Source of the DNA: Methylococcales bacterium
Lineage (GTDB): Bacteria; Pseudomonadota; Gammaproteobacteria; Methylococcales; Methylomonadaceae
DNA: 64,000 nt
Reading direction: 5' to 3'
Assembly (NCBI GenBank): GCA_026399015.1
Contig: JAPLRS010000009.1
Span: 46,047 to 110,046 of the forward strand
This document shows, in pieces, positions 59,504-64,000 of this stretch. Below the pieces are notes generated by a model. The model was not told the origin of the DNA. It saw only the letters and a list, made by a program, of their open reading frames with translations, and ran no database searches. The position numbers were made by a program, and so were the translations under genes. Every line of letters begins with the position of its first letter. Positions within the stretch are counted from its first letter, which is position 1.

Positions 59504-59773
59504 TTAATGGCTCTTGCATCCACCAGTTGATGGACAAGTGTGTGCTTTAGATGAACTTGCGGCAGACTCACCCGCTACGTTTTTCTTGGTACCGCTTTTA
59601 AAATCTGTTTCATACCACCCGTTGCCTTTTAATCTAAAACCAGCGGCTGATATTTTTTTTATTAATTCCGGCTTAGAGCAAGCAGGACAAATAACTATAG
59701 GGTCAGCACCTAGCTTTTGTAATGCCTCATGCTCATGACCGCAAGACTGACATTGATATTCGTAAATTGGCAT
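59504..59773 (-). CDS. FmdB-family zinc-ribbon protein
   Basis: The 89-residue protein begins MPIYEYQCQSCGHEHEALQ with a two-CxxC zinc ribbon completed by VICPACSKPELIKK. These FmdB-like proteins are regulatory or structural but poorly defined. It lies upstream of aspS on the minus strand, a conserved neighbourhood, and is divergent from pyrC. The C-terminal HTCPSTGGCKSH adds two more cysteines. Confidence 0.9.
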   Translation of the reverse strand: MPIYEYQCQSCGHEHEALQKLGADPIVICPACSKPELIKKISAAGFRLKGNGWYETDFKSGTKKNVAGESAASSSKAHTCPSTGGCKSH

Positions 59774-59879
59774 TTACCACTCCGAGAACTAAAAATAACG
59801 ACTACTATAAGGACTGTATTTAATTTTTCCAAGTACTTACTATAGAATACCTGACTATTTTACAGATTCAGCGCCAACA

Positions 59880-60911
59880 ATGAAAACATTAACCTTAACA
59901 AAACCTGATGATTGGCATATTCATGTCCGAAATGCCGCTGTTTTAAAGACTGTATTACCTCATACAGCAAAACAATTTGGACGGGCTATCATTATGCCCA
60001 ATCTTAAACCACCGGTTACCACCGTTGCAGATGCACTAAACTATAGAGAAGAAATATTATCGGCTCTACCTGATGAAACCCAATTTGAACCATTAATGAC
60101 ACTCTACTTAACGGCACAAACTGAATTGTCAGAAATTAAAAAAGCAGCAGAATCAGAGTTTGTCCATGCTTTTAAAATGTATCCTGCAGGCGCCACAACA
60201 AATTCTGATGCTGGTGTTGCCAATATTTGTGGCATTTATCCTTTATTAGCAGAACTAGAAAAGTACGATATTCCATTACTCATCCATGGTGAGGTCACCG
60301 ATCCACTGAGTGACATATTTGACAGAGAACACCTCTTTGTAAAAAGCACGCTAACTGAAATCGTTGATAAATTCCCTAACTTAAGAATTGTTTTAGAACA
60401 TGTCACCACGACAGAAGCTGTTGAATTTGTTTTAAGCGCAGGCCCCAACATTGCGGCAACCATTACCCCTCAACATCTTTTATATAATCGCAATGCACTG
60501 TTAGCAGGTGGCATAAGGCCACATTACTATTGCTTACCTATTATTAAGCGAGAAAGTCATCGACAGTCATTAATAAAAGCCGCAACTAGTGGCAACCCAA
60601 AGTTCTTTTTAGGCACAGATAGCGCTCCTCATTTAACTCACACTAAAGAAAATGCTTGTGGTTGTGCTGGTTGCTTTAGCGCCCATGCAGCAATTGAACT
60701 TTATGCAGAAGCTTTTGAATTAGCAAATGCGTTGGATAAATTAGAAGGCTTCGCTAGCTTTTATGGCGCGGATTTTTATCACTTACCCAGAAATACAGAT
60801 ACAATAACCCTAGAAAAAACACCATGGAGTGTACCTCTCTCATACGGAGAGGATGAGATTCACATCACTCCATTAAAAGCAGGCGAAGAAATAAATTGGA
60901 AAATAATTTAG
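59880..60911 (+). CDS. pyrC: Dihydroorotase
   Basis: PyrC closes N-carbamoyl aspartate to dihydroorotate in pyrimidine synthesis. Metal ligands are seen in DDWHIHVRNA, the carboxylated lysine region VHAFKMYPAGATTNSD, LLIHGEVTD, LEHVTT and the catalytic aspartate in FLGTDSAPH. Length (343) matches the E. coli class II enzyme. It overlaps the downstream rnt gene; the same pyrC-rnt pairing occurs in Pseudomonas. Confidence 0.97.
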   Translation: MKTLTLTKPDDWHIHVRNAAVLKTVLPHTAKQFGRAIIMPNLKPPVTTVADALNYREEILSALPDETQFEPLMTLYLTAQTELSEIKKAAESEFVHAFKMYPAGATTNSDAGVANICGIYPLLAELEKYDIPLLIHGEVTDPLSDIFDREHLFVKSTLTEIVDKFPNLRIVLEHVTTTEAVEFVLSAGPNIAATITPQHLLYNRNALLAGGIRPHYYCLPIIKRESHRQSLIKAATSGNPKFFLGTDSAPHLTHTKENACGCAGCFSAHAAIELYAEAFELANALDKLEGFASFYGADFYHLPRNTDTITLEKTPWSVPLSYGEDEIHITPLKAGEEINWKII

Positions 60912-61546
60912 AAACTAAGGGCATGGATGCAGCTCCTGCTATCCAATTAAACCAGCGCTTTAGAGGTTATCTACCGGTTATCGTAGACATTGAAACCGCT
61001 GGTTTTAATCCTAAAAAAAATGCCATGTTAGAAATTGCAGCCGTTATTGTTGAATACGACAATAAGCAAGATCTGCACATTACAGAAAGACATACAACCC
61101 ATGTTGTACCATTCAAAAATGCTGAATTAGACCCTTCTGCACTTAAATTTAACGGCATTGATCCACATCACCCGTTCAGAATGGCGCTAGAAGAAAAAGA
61201 AGCACTAGATTTGATTTTTAAACCTATTCGGGCGGCAATTAAACGTAATGATTGTACCCGAGCCATATTAGTTGGCCATAATCCTGCTTTTGATATCGCG
61301 TTTCTAAATGCTGCAATTCAACGCACCCAAATAAAACGCAGTCCGTTTCATCCATTTAGTACTTTTGATACAGCGACATTAGGCGGGTTAGTTTATCAAC
61401 AAACCGTACTGGCAAAAATTGCCCAAGCAGCAGAAATGGAATGGGATAATGAAAAAGCCCACTCAGCTTTATATGATGCTGAGATGACGGCCGAAATTTT
61501 TTGTAAGATTGTGAATCGCTGGAAACAACTCACAGAAATTTCTTAA
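60896..61546 (+). CDS. rnt: Ribonuclease T
   Basis: RNase T trims the 3' ends of tRNAs and other stable RNAs. The DEDDh exonuclease motifs are VDIETAGF, VGHNPAFDIAFL and HSALYDAEMT, and the PFHPFSTFDTATLGGL segment is specific to RNase T. The listed start is TTG at 60896, overlapping pyrC by 16 bases and preceded by AGGCGAAG. An ATG at 60923 is an alternative with a poorly spaced AAGGG. Either way the length is near the E. coli 215. Confidence 0.95.
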   Translation: MENNLETKGMDAAPAIQLNQRFRGYLPVIVDIETAGFNPKKNAMLEIAAVIVEYDNKQDLHITERHTTHVVPFKNAELDPSALKFNGIDPHHPFRMALEEKEALDLIFKPIRAAIKRNDCTRAILVGHNPAFDIAFLNAAIQRTQIKRSPFHPFSTFDTATLGGLVYQQTVLAKIAQAAEMEWDNEKAHSALYDAEMTAEIFCKIVNRWKQLTEIS

Positions 61547-61647
61547 AGAACTAGAATCATGACTCTATTCTCTTTACCCCTACAAGTCTTAGTTCCTAAA
61601 AAATAAGTATTTTTACAGTACAAAATTGATTTATAGAGAGGATTAAT

Positions 61648-62505
61648 ATGCTACCGGATAAATTTTCTTTTGGTGTTATGGAAGATCATGAGGCGCTCAT
61701 CTTAAATGAATGGGCAACAATAGAAGGCTGGAATCCTGGTTTATGTGATCAAAAAGTGGCTAGAGAATTTGATCCAGAAGCTTTTATAGCCTTGCGAAAA
61801 GATAATGAACTCATCGGCGGTGGATCAATTATTTCTTACAATGGTTTGTATGGCTTCATGGGCCTCTTTATTATGCGAACCGATTTTAGAGGCCAAGGTT
61901 TAGGGGCCAAGTTATGGACCTATCGACGAGATCAATTAATTAATCGTTTGCAACCAACAGCAGCCATTGGCATGGATGGTGTCTTTAATATGGCGCCGTT
62001 TTACGCCAAAGGTGGCTTTAAATTAGCACATCGCGACCTAAGATATGAAGGCATAGCCCTAGCTAATAAATCCGCTGGAGTAACGGAACTCAGAGATATC
62101 AAATTTGATGCACTAGATGCTTACGACCAAAAACATTTTCCAGTTCCACGCTCTGCCTTTATCAAAGCCTGGATAAATCAAGAAGGTGTTTTTGGCTATG
62201 CAGTCGTTAAGCAGGATCAGTTATTAGGCTACGGTGTTGCCCGACCCTGTCATAAGGGTTACAAAATTGGGCCATTATTCGCCGATTCTGCAGATATAGC
62301 AGAAACAATCCTATCAAATATAATGGGTGATATTAAGGGAGAATTTGTCCAAATTGATATTCCAGAACCCAATATTGCTGGGCTACAATTAGCCACAAAA
62401 TATGGCTTAATTGAATCTTTCGGCTGTGCACGAATGTATTTAGGACACGTAAATCCAGTCCCATTACAAAATATATATAGTGTTACCTCTTATGAGTTTG
62501 GCTAG
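61648..62505 (+). CDS. GNAT acetyltransferase with second C-terminal acetyltransferase-like domain
   Basis: The 285-residue protein has a GNAT domain with the acetyl-CoA loop RTDFRGQGLGAKLW near residue 80, followed by a second domain ending in IDIPEPNIAGLQLATKYGL. The tandem layout matches the Acetyltransf_1 plus Acetyltransf_18 family found in many bacteria. The acceptor is unknown. A GAGAGGA ribosome site precedes the ATG. It is a stand-alone gene. Confidence 0.86.
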   Translation: MLPDKFSFGVMEDHEALILNEWATIEGWNPGLCDQKVAREFDPEAFIALRKDNELIGGGSIISYNGLYGFMGLFIMRTDFRGQGLGAKLWTYRRDQLINRLQPTAAIGMDGVFNMAPFYAKGGFKLAHRDLRYEGIALANKSAGVTELRDIKFDALDAYDQKHFPVPRSAFIKAWINQEGVFGYAVVKQDQLLGYGVARPCHKGYKIGPLFADSADIAETILSNIMGDIKGEFVQIDIPEPNIAGLQLATKYGLIESFGCARMYLGHVNPVPLQNIYSVTSYEFG

Positions 62506-62752
62506 TGAATCAATTGCACTCATCTTGCTGAACAATTTCACGCTCGGATGAGTCATTTATGTTTAAATCAACCATCATTTCTTGAGCCATTGATAAGAAA
62601 GTAGCAAACCAACTTTCAGTCAAAAGCATGCATTAATAGCAAATAATAAATATTTTTTATAGCACCCATTAGTAATAATAGTATTAATGAATTTTGGAAT
62701 TGTTTGACTAAATCCGCTAGAATACTTATTAAACAGTAATCTATATATTAAT

Positions 62753-63862
62753 ATGTCAGAAGATCCGAAATTAGAAGCAATCATAGCCCTCCTCTATGAA
62801 TCAGTGCTTGATCCAAAGCTTTTAAAAGAAGCATTAGGACTTTGTGCTATTTATGCTGGAGCGGATGAGGCAATGGTTGTCACTTATGACAAAATGACAC
62901 AATTACAAATAGGAGCGCTGGTAGCAGGCTCTCGTTTCGCGCCCAATGGTTTTGATGATTATATGAATCACTATTGGAAAATTGACCCCAGAAAACATGT
63001 TAACCTTGGTAAAATTAGAGAATGGCGATGTTGTACTGATTTTAACGATCAAAAGTTCGTTAGCAAAAATGAATTTTATCAAGATTTTCTAATTCCAAAC
63101 GAAGTTAGATATATTATGGGAGCGAGACTTTGCTCCGATGATAATGAGTTTATTGTAAATGGTTTTATACGAGCTATTGATCGAGAGCCATTCGATATTA
63201 ATAATATTTCTGCTGCAAATAGTTTTTTTGATCATTTGCAACGAACATTAAGATTACATAAACAAACTCAAACCCTACAGACTAAAATTGATCTGGGTGC
63301 TATCGCTATAGATAATCTGCCTATATCAATGATCATAACTAATCATAAAGGCCAAATTGAGCATTTAAATTCCAAAGCAGAAAAAACTCTCATAACTAGC
63401 AACTCAGGCTTACACAGTGTAATGGGAAATTTAGTGGCTACCAATCCAGTAGATAGGCACAAACTGAGTAACCTCATTTCAAACGCGGCAATAACTAATG
63501 GCCGAGGTGGGCAAATGCTACTTAATAGCGAAAGTCCAAAATACATTTTTGTTACCCCAATAACTCCTAAATCTACTATAGCCAATAACTGGCAAATACC
63601 CTTAGCACTTATAATCATAAATGAAAGTGACAACGTAAGATCTCAATTAGAATTTTTTAAAAGTTTATATCATTTCACACCAGCTGAATTGCGCTTAGCA
63701 CAGGCATTATTAAATGGAATATCAGTTGATAAATATGCCCAAGAAATGGGAGTTACTATCAACACCATTCGCACACAACTCAGCGCTTTATTCAAAAAAA
63801 CAAATACCTCTCGGCAAGGAGAACTTATCGCTCTCTTAAAATCAAATCCTAGTTTCCATTAA
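62753..63862 (+). CDS. LuxR-type helix-turn-helix transcription regulator
   Basis: The 369-residue protein has an N-terminal half of unclear fold, a central PAS-like segment (IDNLPISMIITNHKGQIEHLN) and a C-terminal LuxR/GerE DNA-binding domain. The last runs LYHFTPAELRLAQALLNG and DKYAQEMGVTINTIRTQLSALFKK. Family relatives are orphan regulators with unknown signals. The stop codon at 63862 is followed at once by what looks like the end of an IS21-family element, so the last residues might be altered by that insertion. Confidence 0.85.
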   Translation: MSEDPKLEAIIALLYESVLDPKLLKEALGLCAIYAGADEAMVVTYDKMTQLQIGALVAGSRFAPNGFDDYMNHYWKIDPRKHVNLGKIREWRCCTDFNDQKFVSKNEFYQDFLIPNEVRYIMGARLCSDDNEFIVNGFIRAIDREPFDINNISAANSFFDHLQRTLRLHKQTQTLQTKIDLGAIAIDNLPISMIITNHKGQIEHLNSKAEKTLITSNSGLHSVMGNLVATNPVDRHKLSNLISNAAITNGRGGQMLLNSESPKYIFVTPITPKSTIANNWQIPLALIIINESDNVRSQLEFFKSLYHFTPAELRLAQALLNGISVDKYAQEMGVTINTIRTQLSALFKKTNTSRQGELIALLKSNPSFH

Positions 63863-64000
63863 TTGTCTGGCGTCAATTACTTTGACCGGTTCGCGACAAC
63901 TATCTTGTCCGGTTAGTGGTTAAAAAAATGCTATTTTTTTATGCTTTGTTTCTTTCGATAACTCTCTCCGTTTAATTCAATAATAGTGGCATGATGGATA
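63863..64000 (-). mobile_element. Terminal part of an IS21-family insertion sequence
   Basis: The right edge of the window holds the 3' end of an istB gene on the minus strand (63931 on) and about 68 bases of non-coding end sequence with TGTCTGGCGTCAATTA near 63864 and GACCGGTT/CCGGTTAG direct-repeat-like motifs. The outer boundary is taken as the base after the LuxR stop codon. The exact terminal repeat cannot be verified without the other end. Confidence 0.55.
63931..64000 (-). CDS. istB: IstB-like IS21-family ATPase, C-terminal end only
   Basis: Reading the minus strand from the edge gives IHHATIIELNGESYRKKQSI, then KK and a TAG stop at 63931. This matches the C-terminal HH..V..I.GESYR..K pattern of IstB, the ATP-binding helper of IS21 transposase. 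Only 22 codons are in the window. The remainder, and istA, would lie to the right. Confidence 0.65.
   Translation of the reverse strand, partial: IHHATIIELNGESYRKKQSIKK

Noticed and set aside
62510-62629. 39-codon minus-strand ORF (MLLTESWFATFLSMAQEMMV...) between the GNAT and LuxR genes
   Set aside because: It looks slightly protein-like but has no ribosome site, no neighbour and no recognisable family; too short to support without conservation data.

Overview
The window is chromosomal DNA from an AT-rich (roughly 37-40% GC by eye) gammaproteobacterium. The evidence is a set of housekeeping genes with gammaproteobacterial neighbourhoods: nagZ next to a purine phosphoribosyltransferase and a thioinosine/thioadenosine phosphorylase, cysM-rlmD, gcvR-bcp, aspS-fmdB and pyrC-rnt. 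Several accessory genes (a Hox-type NiFe hydrogenase, a membrane-tethered two-domain multicopper oxidase, an FN3 protein of a family I associate with methanotrophs) and a dispersed palindrome of the CCGTTC..CTGAGC..GTCGAA type make a Methylococcales-like methanotroph plausible. No methane oxidation gene is present, so that assignment is inference.

Layout. 1-3.4 kb: 5' part of a bcsC-like cellulose export gene (minus strand, cut by the window edge). 3.6-5.3 kb: asd and adk (minus). 5.6-11.1 kb: sucA-sucB plus a dihydrolipoamide dehydrogenase homologue that has lost both redox cysteines and the catalytic histidine. 11.5-16.5 kb: phosphomannomutase and a large MscS-type mechanosensitive channel, divergent. 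16.8-19.4 kb: an FN3 protein, a non-coding tandem-repeat array built in 20-nt steps, and a small secreted charged peptide. 19.4-21.7 kb: nagZ and two purine-salvage genes. 21.8-26.9 kb: hoxFUYHW, an NAD-coupled bidirectional hydrogenase with its endopeptidase. 26.9-36.5 kb: small DUF proteins, a Sel1 protein, a predicted outer-membrane protein, an LprI-like lipoprotein, an unusually large class A penicillin-binding protein, a DUF2797 protein and hemF. 36.6-41.9 kb: cysM, rlmD, an L,D-transpeptidase, truA, a DUF2231 protein and a short-chain dehydrogenase. 42-48.6 kb: an Hsp70 relative, the multicopper oxidase, a YbfF-like hydrolase and a DUF445 protein. 48.9-50.4 kb: three surface or exported proteins including a type IV pilin. 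50.7-54.7 kb: a family-5-like uracil-DNA glycosylase, RegA/RegB redox two-component system and a SPOR protein. 54.9-61.5 kb: gcvR, bcp, nadA, a DUF167 protein, aspS, fmdB, pyrC, rnt. 61.6-64 kb: a GNAT acetyltransferase, a LuxR-type regulator and the end of an IS21-family istB gene at the right edge.

How the genes fit together. The hydrogenase and the RegBA redox system would both connect to NAD(H) and electron-carrier balance, but nothing in the sequence proves that RegA controls hox. The sucAB cluster should make the E1 and E2 parts of 2-oxoglutarate dehydrogenase, while the third gene looks unable to do E3 chemistry; the working E3 would have to come from elsewhere or the complex may be atypical. 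Cell-envelope functions recur (PBP, L,D-transpeptidase, NagZ, SPOR, mechanosensitive channel, cellulose export).

No tRNA, rRNA or CRISPR array was recognised. The best candidates for something undescribed are the catalytically degenerate E3-like protein encoded with sucAB and the 20-nt-modular repeat array near 17.7-18.1 kb.
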